Assembly (NCBI GenBank): GCA_959601045.1
Contig: CAUGNZ010000009.1
Coordinates: 1-64,000 of the forward strand
Source: an uncultured Collinsella sp.
GTDB taxonomy: Bacteria > Actinomycetota > Coriobacteriia > Coriobacteriales > Coriobacteriaceae
DNA length: 64,000 bases
Reading direction: 5' to 3'
Under the pieces are notes generated by a model, which was given only the letters and a program-made list of their open reading frames with translations, did no database searches and was not told the origin of the DNA. The position numbers and the translations under genes are program-made. This document shows positions 26,936-35,386 of the stretch, one piece after another (the first letter of the stretch is position 1; every line of letters starts with the position of its first letter).

Positions 26936-27700
26936 ATGGCAACCGATAACAAGACCGAACGTTCTGAGCGCGCCGAGGTTTCCGCCGTGCCTCTGTACCA
27001 GCAGGTTATGGACGACCTAAAGGGCGAGATCGCGCGCGGCGTGTACACAGCCGGCTCGTGCATTCCTTCCGAGATGGAGCTCGCGAAGTCCTACGGCGTG
27101 GGTCGCGTCACCGTGCGCCGCGCCATCGAGGAGCTGTCGCGTGCGGGCTATCTCAACCGCCAGCAGGGGAGGGGCACCTTTGTGTGCGCTCCCAAGCTCA
27201 AGCGCAAGATTCGCCAGAAGGGCGACGTTCAGAGCTTTTCCGAGGGTTGCGCCGCCAACGACATGGTGGCCGGAGCGCGCCTGGTGTCGCGCACGGTGGT
27301 TGCGGCGACGCGTGAGGATGCGGCGTTTTTTGAGGTGGAACCCGGCTGCGAGCTCATCGTGGTCGAGCGCGTGCGCACGGCAGATGGCGTGCCCGTCATG
27401 CTCGAGAACAACGCCTTTGTGCTGGCCGACCATCCCTACCTGCAGACGCTTGCCGATAAAGACCTCGCCGATAACTCGATCTTTGCGCTCGTTGCAGAGC
27501 ATTCGGGCCGCGCGCCGCTCAAGTCCGATCCCTGCACCGTGGAGATTGCGCTTGCCGATGCTCAGGCGGCCCCGCTGCTGGAGGTGCCGGTCGGCGAGCC
27601 GCTCTTTTATATGGAGGCGTACTTTACCGATGCGGACGAGCGGCCCCTACTGCTCGGTCGTCAAAAGATCGTTGGCTCGCGCTACGTGTTTGACATCTAA
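26936..27700 (+). CDS. GntR family regulator with UTRA domain
   Basis: This 254-residue regulator has a 20-residue N-terminal extension, then a GntR winged helix (21-90; IPSEMELAKSYGVGRVTVRRAIEEL) and a UTRA domain (about 110-250). It is closely related to the regulator at 23782. ATG 26936 follows recQ's TAA after 2 bases, with GGAG inside the recQ end. It probably controls the deglycase gene at 27845, whose promoter is flanked by repeats of TAGAACAA. Confidence 0.9.
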   Translation: MATDNKTERSERAEVSAVPLYQQVMDDLKGEIARGVYTAGSCIPSEMELAKSYGVGRVTVRRAIEELSRAGYLNRQQGRGTFVCAPKLKRKIRQKGDVQSFSEGCAANDMVAGARLVSRTVVAATREDAAFFEVEPGCELIVVERVRTADGVPVMLENNAFVLADHPYLQTLADKDLADNSIFALVAEHSGRAPLKSDPCTVEIALADAQAAPLLEVPVGEPLFYMEAYFTDADERPLLLGRQKIVGSRYVFDI

Positions 27701-27710
27701 CGTCCACAGA

Positions 27711-27788
27711 TAGAACAACATAGAACAAGTTTGGCGAAATGACTTCACCCACGACAGCTTGCGTGCTATAAATAGGACAACATAGAAC
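27711..27788. promoter_or_regulatory. Promoter with flanking TAGAACAA-type operators
   Basis: ACAACATAGAAC occurs exactly at 27715-27726 and 27777-27788, and TAGAACAA is doubled at 27711-27728. Between them lie a weak -35 TTCACC (27744-27749) and a -10 TATAAA (27767-27772) at 17-base spacing. One site is upstream and the other covers the start region, the arrangement of a repressor loop. Confidence 0.65.
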
Positions 27789-27844
27789 GACCGCAGGTAC
27801 GAGCAGCCGTCACCAAAAGCCACCACACAAGGAGGAGCATCAGC

Positions 27845-28813
27845 ATGAACGCACATGATCTGATTCAGGAAATTATCGAGCGCAAGGGCAAGCTCGAGAA
27901 TGTCTTTTGGATCGCCTGCGGCGGTTCGATGATCGACCTGATGCCGGCCAACGAGCTGCTCAAGCGCGAGGCGACCACGTTTACCTCGACGGTTTACACG
28001 GCGCGCGAGTTTTGCCTGATGGCCCCCAAGAGTCTTGGCGAGAAGTCACTCGTCATCGCCTGCAGCCACAGCGGCAATACGCAGGAGGTCGTCGACGGTT
28101 GCGAGATGGCGCTGGCAGCCGGCGCCGAGGTCGTTGCCCTCACCGACTGCGAGGGCTCAAAGATCGACAACGGCAAGTGGACCACCTGGGTCTATCCGTG
28201 GGGCGAAGGCGTGCCACAGGCCGAGGTGCCGCAGGGCATCGGCGCTCTGATCGCCGCCGAGCTGCTCGACCAGCAGGAGGGTTACGAGGCACTCGCCGAC
28301 ATGTACGCCGGCCTTAAGCAGATGGATGCGCTGCTGCCCGCTGCCCGCGAGAAGGTCAACGCCGAGCTGGGCGCCCGCTTTGCCGAGCTCTGCCAGCAGC
28401 ACGAGTTCTTCTACATCCTGGGATCCGGCCCCAACTTTAGCCAGACCTACGCCATGGCCATCTGCTCGCTCATGGAGATGCAGTGGCAGCACTGCTGCTA
28501 CATCCACTCCGGCGAGTACTTCCACGGCCCGTTCGAGGCTACCGAGCCCGGCGTGTTCTACTTTGTGCAGCTCGGATCGGGCGAGTGCCGCCCCATGGAG
28601 GAGCGCGCGCTGGCGTTCCTCAACACGCACACCGATACGGTCATGGTGCTCGACGCACTCGAGTACGGCGTGGGCGACGTGCCTGCCAGCGTGCGTTCGT
28701 ACCTGGAGCCGATCTTCTTCTACAACATGAGCTGCGAGCTGCGCGCCGCCCGCGGCAAGGTGTTCGACCACAGCCCCGAGATCCGTCGCTACATGGGCAT
28801 CGAGCAGTACTAG
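27845..28813 (+). CDS. SIS domain sugar-phosphate deglycase (FrlB-like), copy 3
   Basis: This 322-residue double-SIS protein has a first loop WIACGGSMIDLMPA at 22-35 and a second ACSHSGNTQE at 72-81. Glu211 (MEMQW) and His227 (GEYFHGPFE) keep the 16-residue catalytic spacing of FraB, and the protein ends RRYMGIEQY. It most resembles fructoselysine-6-phosphate deglycase FrlB. No transporter gene is adjacent, so its substrate must come through one of the PTS systems elsewhere. ACAAGGAGGAG precedes ATG 27845. Confidence 0.86.
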   Translation: MNAHDLIQEIIERKGKLENVFWIACGGSMIDLMPANELLKREATTFTSTVYTAREFCLMAPKSLGEKSLVIACSHSGNTQEVVDGCEMALAAGAEVVALTDCEGSKIDNGKWTTWVYPWGEGVPQAEVPQGIGALIAAELLDQQEGYEALADMYAGLKQMDALLPAAREKVNAELGARFAELCQQHEFFYILGSGPNFSQTYAMAICSLMEMQWQHCCYIHSGEYFHGPFEATEPGVFYFVQLGSGECRPMEERALAFLNTHTDTVMVLDALEYGVGDVPASVRSYLEPIFFYNMSCELRAARGKVFDHSPEIRRYMGIEQY

Positions 28814-28863
28814 GTAACGGGAAAACCATTCACCTTCGATTCGCAAGGGCGCAGCGCGAGTCA

Positions 28864-28902
28864 AAAAAGCGGGCCGCGCCGGGGATTTCCGGCGCGGCCC
28901 GC
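28864..28902. terminator. Bidirectional terminator between convergent genes
   Basis: A perfect 14-bp stem GCGGGCCGCGCCGG / CCGGCGCGGCCCGC is flanked on its left by AAAAAA, which gives a U-tract for the minus-strand dehydrogenase gene ending at 28947. Confidence 0.92.
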
Positions 28903-28946
28903 TTGGTATCGCGCTTAGATTCGCGAGGTGTCGCGGCAACCGACGC

Positions 28947-29924
28947 TTACTTTGCGTCGTACGCCTCGGCGTCCCACCAGTCGAGCTGGGAGATGTTGTC
29001 GCGGATGTGCCGGCAGCTCTTGTGGAAGCCCTCGAGCTCGTACTCGGACAGGTCGAGCGTGTAGACCTCCTCGACGCCCTCGGCACCGATCACGCACGGC
29101 AGGGAGGTAAAGATGCCCTCCTCGCCATACTGGCCGGTCATGAGCGTGGAGGCGGAAAGCACGGCGTGCTCGTTGTGCAGAACGGCAGCGCAGACGCGCG
29201 CGGCGGAGTTGGCGACGGCGTACTCGGTGCACTGCTTGCCCTGGTAGGTCACATAGCCGCCCTTACGCGCGAGCTCCTCGACCTCCATGTGGTCAAAGGC
29301 GTACTTGTCGGGGTTTTCGGCCTGAAGCTCGGTGAGACTCTTGCCGGCGATGGTTGCGGCCTTAAAGGCGGCAAGCTGGCTAAAGCCGTGCTCGCCGATC
29401 ATGTAGGCGTCGATGGACTTGGGGCTCACGCCGACCTTCTTGGAGATCTCGGTGCGCAGGCGGGCGGAATCCAGACCGCAGCCCGAGCCGATGATCTTCT
29501 TGGGATCGTAGCCGGTCAGGTGCCACAGCTCGGTGCACACGACGTCGCAGGGGTTGGAGATGCTCACGAAGATGCCGTCAAAGCCGGCGTCGACGATGCG
29601 CTTGGCAAAGGTGCGCGCGGCGTCGGTGGTAAAGAACAGCTCGCCGTCGCGGTCGCCGGCGGCCAGTGCGACCTTGCCAGCGGCGTTGACGATGACGTCG
29701 CAGCAGGCCAGCTCCTCGTAATGGTCGTAGCAGTTGACGATCTCAGTGTTGTACGGGACAAACGAAAGGGAGTCGCGCAGGTCCTGGACCTCGGACGTCA
29801 CCTTGGCCTCGTTGATATCGCACAGGTACAGCTCGTCGGCAATGCCCTGCATAAGCAGGCTGTTGGCGACATGTGCTCCCACGTGGCCCTGGCCGACCAC
29901 ACCGATCTTACGCGTCTGGTACAT
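28947..29924 (-). CDS. L-lactate / L-2-hydroxyisocaproate dehydrogenase family enzyme
   Basis: This 325-residue NAD-dependent 2-hydroxyacid dehydrogenase has a Rossmann motif IGVVGQGHVGAHVA, the NAD-site ISNPCDV, an active-site Arg/Asp region GLDSARLR and the catalytic His in IGEHGFSQ. The substrate loop (AAGKVALAAGDRDGELF) lacks the usual lactate dehydrogenase pattern, and EELARKGGYVTYQGK is like the Lactobacillus L-HicDH enzyme. It may therefore reduce branched 2-oxo acids as well as, or instead of, pyruvate. The start at 29924 has AAAGGA upstream; an upstream extension of the frame is not supported. Confidence 0.85.
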   Translation of the reverse strand: MYQTRKIGVVGQGHVGAHVANSLLMQGIADELYLCDINEAKVTSEVQDLRDSLSFVPYNTEIVNCYDHYEELACCDVIVNAAGKVALAAGDRDGELFFTTDAARTFAKRIVDAGFDGIFVSISNPCDVVCTELWHLTGYDPKKIIGSGCGLDSARLRTEISKKVGVSPKSIDAYMIGEHGFSQLAAFKAATIAGKSLTELQAENPDKYAFDHMEVEELARKGGYVTYQGKQCTEYAVANSAARVCAAVLHNEHAVLSASTLMTGQYGEEGIFTSLPCVIGAEGVEEVYTLDLSEYELEGFHKSCRHIRDNISQLDWWDAEAYDAK

Positions 29925-30001
29925 ATACGTATCCTTTCGGCCGAGTTTTTCGCGTCGGACTATTGTAGCGTCCTGCTGCCACTTTGCTAGACTAAAGCGC
30001 C

Positions 30002-30021
30002 GTAGATTTTTGGGACATGCC
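30002..30021. repeat. GTAGATTTTTGGGACATGCC repeat, copy 1
   Basis: This 20-base string recurs in reverse complement, over 19 bases, inside the hairpin at 32032-32068. It lies between two divergent genes. Confidence 0.7.
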
Positions 30022-30135
30022 TTAATCTCTACTTTTGGAGTGATTTGGGCCGCTGACGGCATCGCTGGGCGATGTGCTCGCGCGGATGGTGCCGCTCGTT
30101 GTACCATAGATGCAGCTGACTCGTAAGGAGCATCC

Positions 30136-31062
30136 ATGCCCATTCGCATCCCCGACGCCCTCCCTGCCGCCGCGCAGCTCGAGAGCGAGAACATCTTTGT
30201 CATGACCGAGTACCGCGCGCTGCACCAGGACATCCGTCCGCTGCGCGTGCTCATCCTCAACCTCATGCCCACCAAGATCGCCACCGAGACGCAGATCATG
30301 CGCAAGCTCTCCAACACGCCGCTGCAGGTGGAGGTGGACCTGCTGCGCACCAAAACGCACGAGGCCACCCACGTGAGCGCCGGCCACCTGGAGACGTTTT
30401 ACCGCACGTTCGACGACATCCGCGACATCCACTACGACGGCCTGATCATCACGGGCGCGCCGGTGGAGCAGATGCCGTTCGAGGAGGTCGACTACTGGCC
30501 CGAGCTCTGCCAGATCATGGATTGGTCCACCACACACGTGCACTCTACGCTGCACATTTGTTGGGGCGCGCAGGCGGGGCTCTACCATCATTACGGTATC
30601 CAGAAGTACGACCTGCCGGCAAAGGCGAGCGGCGTGTTCGAGCATTATCTAGTGAAGCCGCAAAGCCCGCTGGTCCGCGGCTTCGACGACCGTTTCTATG
30701 CCGTGCATTCACGCAACACCGATGTGCGCCGCGAGGACGTGGAGGCCGAGCCGCAGCTTGAGGTCGTGGCCGTGTCCGACGAGGTGGGCCTGTACATCGC
30801 CAAGTCGACCGACAGCCGTCGCTTCTTTGTCTTTGGCCACCCCGAGTACGATACCGACACGTTGCGCCTGGAGTACGAGCGCGACGTGAAGCGCGGGCTT
30901 AATCCAGAGGTTCCAGCGCATTACTTCCCGGACGACGACCCCACCGCCGAGCCGCGTAACGTCTGGCGCAGCCAGGCTCAGCTGTTCTACACCAACTGGC
31001 TCAACTACTACGTCTACCAGACCACGCCCTACGACCTGGCTCGCGCCGGCGAGGAGCACTAG
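30136..31062 (+). CDS. metA: Homoserine O-acyltransferase MetA, probably acetyl-specific
   Basis: This 308-residue enzyme makes the first committed step of methionine synthesis. The catalytic Cys142 (HICWGAQAG) and His (FGHPEYD) of the MetA family are present. Residue 111 is Glu; in characterised members Glu at this position favours acetyl-CoA whereas Gly favours succinyl-CoA, so O-acetylhomoserine is the likely product despite the traditional succinyltransferase name. Length matches the family. TAAGGAGC precedes ATG 30136. It is convergent with the cyclo-ligase gene after 24 bases. Confidence 0.93.
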   Translation: MPIRIPDALPAAAQLESENIFVMTEYRALHQDIRPLRVLILNLMPTKIATETQIMRKLSNTPLQVEVDLLRTKTHEATHVSAGHLETFYRTFDDIRDIHYDGLIITGAPVEQMPFEEVDYWPELCQIMDWSTTHVHSTLHICWGAQAGLYHHYGIQKYDLPAKASGVFEHYLVKPQSPLVRGFDDRFYAVHSRNTDVRREDVEAEPQLEVVAVSDEVGLYIAKSTDSRRFFVFGHPEYDTDTLRLEYERDVKRGLNPEVPAHYFPDDDPTAEPRNVWRSQAQLFYTNWLNYYVYQTTPYDLARAGEEH

Positions 31063-31086
31063 GCCTATCGGGAGGTGCGCCGGCGG

Positions 31087-31683
31087 TTAGGCGCTGATGA
31101 TGTTGGGCAGCGGCAGGTCGTGGGCTTCGGTGGGAACGTGCTCGACGCGCTGTTCGTCAAAGGCGATGCCGACGATTTGGCATGCGGGCGAGAGCATGGG
31201 AAGGTAGCGGTCGTAGCAGCCCCCGCCGTAGCCCAGGCGCGCACCGGTGCGGTCGAAAGCCACGAGCGGCACGACAACCATGTCGAGCTCGGCGGCGGGT
31301 ACGATGGGGCAGCGATTGCTGTCGATATCCGTAGCTGCGAAGGCCCGCGTGGGATGCGTGATAAACGGAGCCGCGGATACATCGCCGGCGGCGACCGTTC
31401 GCATGCACATGCGCTGGCCGCATGCGGCGGCGTCGCTTGCCGAGAGCATGCACGGATAGGCTACGCGCCAGCCGCGCGCGGCGACCGCGGCGGCAAACGC
31501 GGCGGGGTCGACTTCGGAACCCATGGCGGCATAGGCGGCAACGGTGCGTTGGCCCGCAGTGCCGCTGGACTCCATCAGCTCAACAAGCCGCGCGCATACA
31601 ACAGCAGACTTCGCCGCCCGAACATCCAAGTCAATCACATTGCGCCGGGCAATCACCGCCCGCCGCAACTCAGCCTTATCCAT
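31087..31683 (-). CDS. 5-formyltetrahydrofolate cyclo-ligase
   Basis: This 198-residue enzyme (also called MTHFS) uses ATP to convert 5-formyl-THF to 5,10-methenyl-THF. It has the N-terminal basic helix DKAELRRAVIARRN, the substrate region VVPLVAFDRTGARLGYGGGCYDRYL and a C-terminal LPLPNIISA. The start is set at ATG 31683 where the family sequence begins; TAGGAG lies about 10 bases upstream. A longer frame adds nine residues without a better ribosome site. It faces metA, and both serve one-carbon/methionine metabolism. Confidence 0.88.
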   Translation of the reverse strand: MDKAELRRAVIARRNVIDLDVRAAKSAVVCARLVELMESSGTAGQRTVAAYAAMGSEVDPAAFAAAVAARGWRVAYPCMLSASDAAACGQRMCMRTVAAGDVSAAPFITHPTRAFAATDIDSNRCPIVPAAELDMVVVPLVAFDRTGARLGYGGGCYDRYLPMLSPACQIVGIAFDEQRVEHVPTEAHDLPLPNIISA

Positions 31684-31706
31684 CACAGCCTCATCTCCTA
31701 AACCTT

Positions 31707-31745
31707 CCAAAAAGGGACAGGTTTATTTTGGCAGGTTTTATCTGG
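31707..31745. repeat. 39-base dispersed repeat, copy 2
   Basis: This is the reverse complement of 21630-21668 with one mismatch, immediately upstream of the cyclo-ligase gene. Confidence 0.88.
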
Positions 31746-31750
31746 GCGAA

Positions 31751-31819
31751 CAGCAAAAACCACCACACAAACCATCGCAAAGGGGGCAGCTCATGGACAC
31801 CTTCGTGGTGGTTTTGCTG
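31751..31819. repeat. CCACCAC-type hairpin
   Basis: CAGCAAAAACCACCAC (31751-31766) pairs with GTGGTGGTTTTGCTG (31805-31819) with one bulge. The same CCACCAC arm forms the terminator at 14144. No gene is seen in 31746-32074. Confidence 0.75.
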
Positions 31820-31843
31820 GAGGGCGGGTGTCTGCGGCGGTCT

Positions 31844-31981
31844 GTCTCGATCTGTAACAGTAACTCGGCAAAAATGGACCTAGTTGTTACAGATCGAGAC
31901 AAAGGGCCGGTGCCGTTCGGGAACGTCTCGACCTGTAACATCTGGAGCCGATATTGCCGTCTAGATGTTACAGATTTAGAC
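31844..31981. repeat. Two tandem hairpins with TCTCGAYCTGTAACA arms
   Basis: The first hairpin pairs GTCTCGATCTGTAAC (31844-31858) with 31886-31900 exactly. The second pairs 31925-31943 with 31963-31981 over 19 bases with two mismatches. The arms of the two hairpins are near-identical while the loops differ, as expected for a duplicated element. Confidence 0.85.
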
Positions 31982-32031
31982 AAACCGCCGCGGTGGGCTG
32001 CGCCGCCCCGCCCAAGCAGCGGCAAAAAGAA

Positions 32032-32068
32032 AAGGTAGATTTTTAGGCATGTCCCAAAAATCTACCTT
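32032..32068 (-). terminator. Terminator of the M16 protease gene
   Basis: A perfect 13-bp stem AAGGTAGATTTTT / AAAAATCTACCTT has an 11-base loop. On the minus strand it is followed by a TTTTCTTTTT run, 7 bases after the protease stop. Confidence 0.85.
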
Positions 32069-32074
32069 GGTGCC

Positions 32075-35000
32075 TTAGCCCAGCAGGTCGACTACGTTGA
32101 AGTTGGCGTTGCTCTTGGCGATGACGTCACGGCCGCCAAAGACGCAGGTCGGCGACTCAGCTGCGATACGCGTCACGTCGGCGCCGAGCGAGCGCAGCTC
32201 ATCGGGCGTGGCGGCGAGCATCTGGGCGCGGCGCTTTTCGCGCGCGTTGGGATCGAGTCCGGCCAGGTAGGTCGTGTTGCGGCGCTTGGTGAGCGCGTAG
32301 GGCTTCACCGGCGCGTCCATGCCGCTCACGCAGCTCACGATAAATCCCTCAAAGGCGGCCTCGTCGGGCTCAAAGCTGCCGAGCCATTCGCCTGCGCGCG
32401 CCACGCGCTCAATCGAGGGATCGATCGCCGGGTCGCGGTAGGTGTAGAACGCCGTTTGACGCTCGCCAGCCGCGCGGAATCCGCAACCGTATGCGCCGCC
32501 CTTCACACGGATCTCGTTCCACAGGTAGTCGTAGGAGAGCGCGTTGGCGGCAACCGCCCAGGCGCCCGTCACGTCGAGTCCCAAGCGACGCGGGTCGCAC
32601 GCGCTTGCCGCAAAGCAAATGTCGCTGGGGATGACGAAAGCCTCGTGACGGTCGCGCGGCGTCGGCACCACGAGCACGTTGCGGCCGGCATCGGCGCCGT
32701 CGCCTGCGCCAAGCCCCAGGTCGCCCGCGGCATCCCAGTACGCGTCAAAGTCCTCATCGCTGCCGGTAAAGCTCGCCAGGCAGCCGTCGGCCACAAAGAT
32801 GCGGTCTGCCAGCTCGGCAAGCTTGGCGCGCAGATTGTCCAGTCGCTCGTCAAAGTGCTCGAGCAGATCGCGCAGGAACAGGTAGAAGTCCACGCCCGAG
32901 AGCTGTTCGCGCACCACGGCCGAAGGCGAGGTGTAGCTCATCGCGCGGCCGAGTGCCGCCGAGTGTCCGTTGTTGATAAAGCCTTGCTCAAGCCCAATGC
33001 GAATCTGCGTGAGCACGTCGCGCACGCGGTCGGCGTCAGCATCGAGCAACAGCGTGCTCGACCACACCTCGCGCGGCAGGCTCGCCAGCGCATCGATCTT
33101 CTCGGACAGGGCGCCGGCGCTCACCAGCAGATAAGGGCGCACGCCGTCCACGTCGGGCTGTGTCATGACCTCGGTCGTAAAGCTCAAAAAGCCCAGCTTG
33201 CCGGCGAGCAGATTGTCGAGTTCCTCGGCCGAGTGCTCGCTCGTGGGCAGCTGTTTGAGCAGGCGGCAGAGCAGCGTCACATAGGGCAGGTCCTCAAATG
33301 CGACGCAGCTCAGGTCGAAATACTGCATGGCGTAGGCCAGGCGGTTGGTGGGGATGCCGTGGCGCAGGCAGGGGATGGGCGCGGTCGTGTCTACGACCAG
33401 CGGCGGCTCGGGGCGCGCCTCGCCAATGTCGGACACGCGCAGGCGCGGCAGCGTGGCCTTGTCCTCGGGCGTGTCCTCGGCCTCCTGCGCGGCACGCAGC
33501 GCAGCCGTGCGCTCGACCACGTCGGCCAGCTCGGCATCGGTCATGGCGTCGCGCTTGGCTGCCAGCTCGGCAGCTTCGGCGCCCTCCGAACCCTCAGCGG
33601 CGTCCACCGGAACCAGCTCGACCAGCGCCATGTGGTCGTTCTCCAGCACGAGCTCGCGCAGCAGGTCCTCAAAGTATCTGCCGTCCAGCTCGCCACGCAG
33701 CTCCTCGTACACCGGGCCATACTTGAGCGCCAGCGTCGCGGCGTCGTCATCGTAAAGCCAGGTGCTCAACGCGTCGCACGCAATGGCCACGCCGTCGGCG
33801 ATGCCATAGTCGCGCTGGCGCAGGTCGTACTCGTTGCTGCTGATGATAGCTTCCAGGCGCTCGCGCGGAATGCCGTGCTCGCACAGGTCGTGGCAGACGT
33901 CCTGGAACACGCGGCGCAGCTCGCGCGCCACGCCGGGCTGCGCGTTTTGCAGCATGATGAGCTCGTAGGGCTGCAGGCTTTCGGCCGCGGTGTAGCTCAC
34001 CACGTTGCCGCCCAGGCCGGCGGCCAGAATGGCCTTCTTAACCGGTGCTTCGTTGGAGCACAGCAGCGCCTCGAACAAGATGTCCGCCGCGATCGTGCGC
34101 TTGCGGTCGAGCGCGCTGCCCAGCACCAGACCCAGGCCCACCAAGGCGTTCTCGGGCGTGGTGGCCATCTCGACGCGCTTATACTCGCAGGTCACAGGCT
34201 CCTGCACGTCCAGCGGATTGGGTGCCAGCGTGGACGGGTCCTCGCCGGCGGCAACGGCAGCGTCCATGCGGCGGCTCGCAGCGCTCGGCTGCGACAGATA
34301 ACGCTCGTCCAAAAACGCCAGCGCGCGGTCCACATCTAGGTCGCCGTAGAGCGTTATATAAGAGTTGGAAGGATTGTAGTGGCGCGCGTGCGTATCCAGG
34401 AACTGCTCGTAGGTGAGCGCGGGAATCGCGCGCGGGTCGCCGCCGCTCTCATGCGCATAGGCGGTATCGGGATAGAGCGCGGCGTTGACGGCGTCGTCCA
34501 GCACGCTCATGGGGTCGGACAGCGCGCCCTTCATCTCGTTGAACACCACGCCGTTATAGCGCAGCGTGCCCTCGCGCAGGCTCGCGGAGCTGTCGCCGCC
34601 CTCGCCCTCGACGCCCTCCGGCAGGTCCAGCTCGTAGTGCCAGCCCTCCTGCTCAAAAATGGTGGGCTTGGTGTAGATGACCGGGTTGAACACCGCGTCC
34701 AGATACACGTCCATCAGGTTGTACAGGTCCTGCTCGTTGGTGGTGGCAACGGGGTAGATGGTCTTGTCGGGGTAGGTCATGGCGTTGAGGAACGTTTGCA
34801 TGGAGCTCTTGATCAGATCGACAAACGGCTCCTTGACGGGAAACTTGGCCGATCCGCACAGCACCGAGTGCTCAAGAATATGGAACACGCCGGTGGAATC
34901 GGCCGGCGGCGTCTTAAAGCCAATGGCAAAGGCCTTGTTTTCGTCGTTGCACGCCAGGTACAGCAGGCGAGCGCCCGAGGTGGTATGGCGCAGCACGTAA

Positions 35001-35119
35001 GCGTCCGAGTCGAGCTCGGGCACGGTCTCGCAGCGCTCGACGGCAAAACCATGGCAGGTGGTACCGGGCACCAGCAGCGCGGCGGCAGCGGCGCGCGGGT
35101 CGGTTGAGGTAGTGGGCAT
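32075..35119 (-). CDS. M16C family insulinase-like metalloprotease
   Basis: This 1014-residue protein resembles presequence protease PreP/falcilysin. The inverted zinc motif H80-ILE-H84 (FHILEHSVLCGS) is near the N-terminus, four M16 domains fill the rest and an acidic hinge lies near residues 530-570. Such enzymes degrade short unfolded peptides inside a closed chamber. No signal peptide is visible, so a cytoplasmic role is likely. The start at 35119 has AAAGGAGA upstream. A longer open frame upstream runs through the repeat cluster at 35210-35324 and is not coding. Confidence 0.93.
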   Translation of the reverse strand: MPTTSTDPRAAAAALLVPGTTCHGFAVERCETVPELDSDAYVLRHTTSGARLLYLACNDENKAFAIGFKTPPADSTGVFHILEHSVLCGSAKFPVKEPFVDLIKSSMQTFLNAMTYPDKTIYPVATTNEQDLYNLMDVYLDAVFNPVIYTKPTIFEQEGWHYELDLPEGVEGEGGDSSASLREGTLRYNGVVFNEMKGALSDPMSVLDDAVNAALYPDTAYAHESGGDPRAIPALTYEQFLDTHARHYNPSNSYITLYGDLDVDRALAFLDERYLSQPSAASRRMDAAVAAGEDPSTLAPNPLDVQEPVTCEYKRVEMATTPENALVGLGLVLGSALDRKRTIAADILFEALLCSNEAPVKKAILAAGLGGNVVSYTAAESLQPYELIMLQNAQPGVARELRRVFQDVCHDLCEHGIPRERLEAIISSNEYDLRQRDYGIADGVAIACDALSTWLYDDDAATLALKYGPVYEELRGELDGRYFEDLLRELVLENDHMALVELVPVDAAEGSEGAEAAELAAKRDAMTDAELADVVERTAALRAAQEAEDTPEDKATLPRLRVSDIGEARPEPPLVVDTTAPIPCLRHGIPTNRLAYAMQYFDLSCVAFEDLPYVTLLCRLLKQLPTSEHSAEELDNLLAGKLGFLSFTTEVMTQPDVDGVRPYLLVSAGALSEKIDALASLPREVWSSTLLLDADADRVRDVLTQIRIGLEQGFINNGHSAALGRAMSYTSPSAVVREQLSGVDFYLFLRDLLEHFDERLDNLRAKLAELADRIFVADGCLASFTGSDEDFDAYWDAAGDLGLGAGDGADAGRNVLVVPTPRDRHEAFVIPSDICFAASACDPRRLGLDVTGAWAVAANALSYDYLWNEIRVKGGAYGCGFRAAGERQTAFYTYRDPAIDPSIERVARAGEWLGSFEPDEAAFEGFIVSCVSGMDAPVKPYALTKRRNTTYLAGLDPNAREKRRAQMLAATPDELRSLGADVTRIAAESPTCVFGGRDVIAKSNANFNVVDLLG

Positions 35120-35200
35120 ATGCAGTCTCCTTTGGCGCCCCAACGGGGGCGAATCGAGTCGAATCCCCGAGAGTATACCCATATGGGGCCTTCGACCAAT

Positions 35201-35324
35201 CTGCCGGATGAGCGTGGATTTTCTGGCACACGAGCGTGGAAATTCGGACGTCTGCCGCATGAGCGTGGATTTTCGGACGAAATCGGCCGCCAAAAGCCCA
35301 AAAACCGTCCAAATATCCACGCTC
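35201..35324. repeat. GAGCGTGGAT motif cluster 2
   Basis: Copies lie at 35210-35219, 35232-35241 (last base changed), 35261-35270 and, inverted, 35315-35324. The first and third are part of a longer unit CTGCCGGATGAGCGTGGATT that repeats at 51-base spacing. The cluster sits upstream of the M16 gene and downstream of nothing coding. Confidence 0.85.
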
Positions 35325-35348
35325 GCGCGTCAAGTACGTATCTCTCAC

Positions 35349-35386
35349 CTCACATTCATCTCTACGACGAGGGATGAATGTGAGAC
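35349..35386. repeat. Hairpin element related to the array at 40472
   Basis: CTCACATTCATC pairs with GATGAATGTGAG exactly across an 11- to 13-base loop. Its left flank (35316-35360) aligns with 40450-40494, both reading CCACGCTC, then ATCTCTC, then CATTC. The rest of 35387-35600 holds only AT-rich promoter-like sequence for the GntR gene. Confidence 0.75.

Noticed and set aside
35120..35320. N-terminal extension of the M16 protease in an open frame
   Set aside because: The translated stretch consists of repeated motif sequence (KSTLMRQ, KSTLIRQ) from the GAGCGTGGAT cluster, and a good AAAGGAGA site marks the start at 35119.
35201..35324. Spaced GAGCGTGGAT copies resembling a short CRISPR array
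   Set aside because: The repeat is only about 10-20 bases, spacing is irregular, one copy is inverted, and no cas genes are present.
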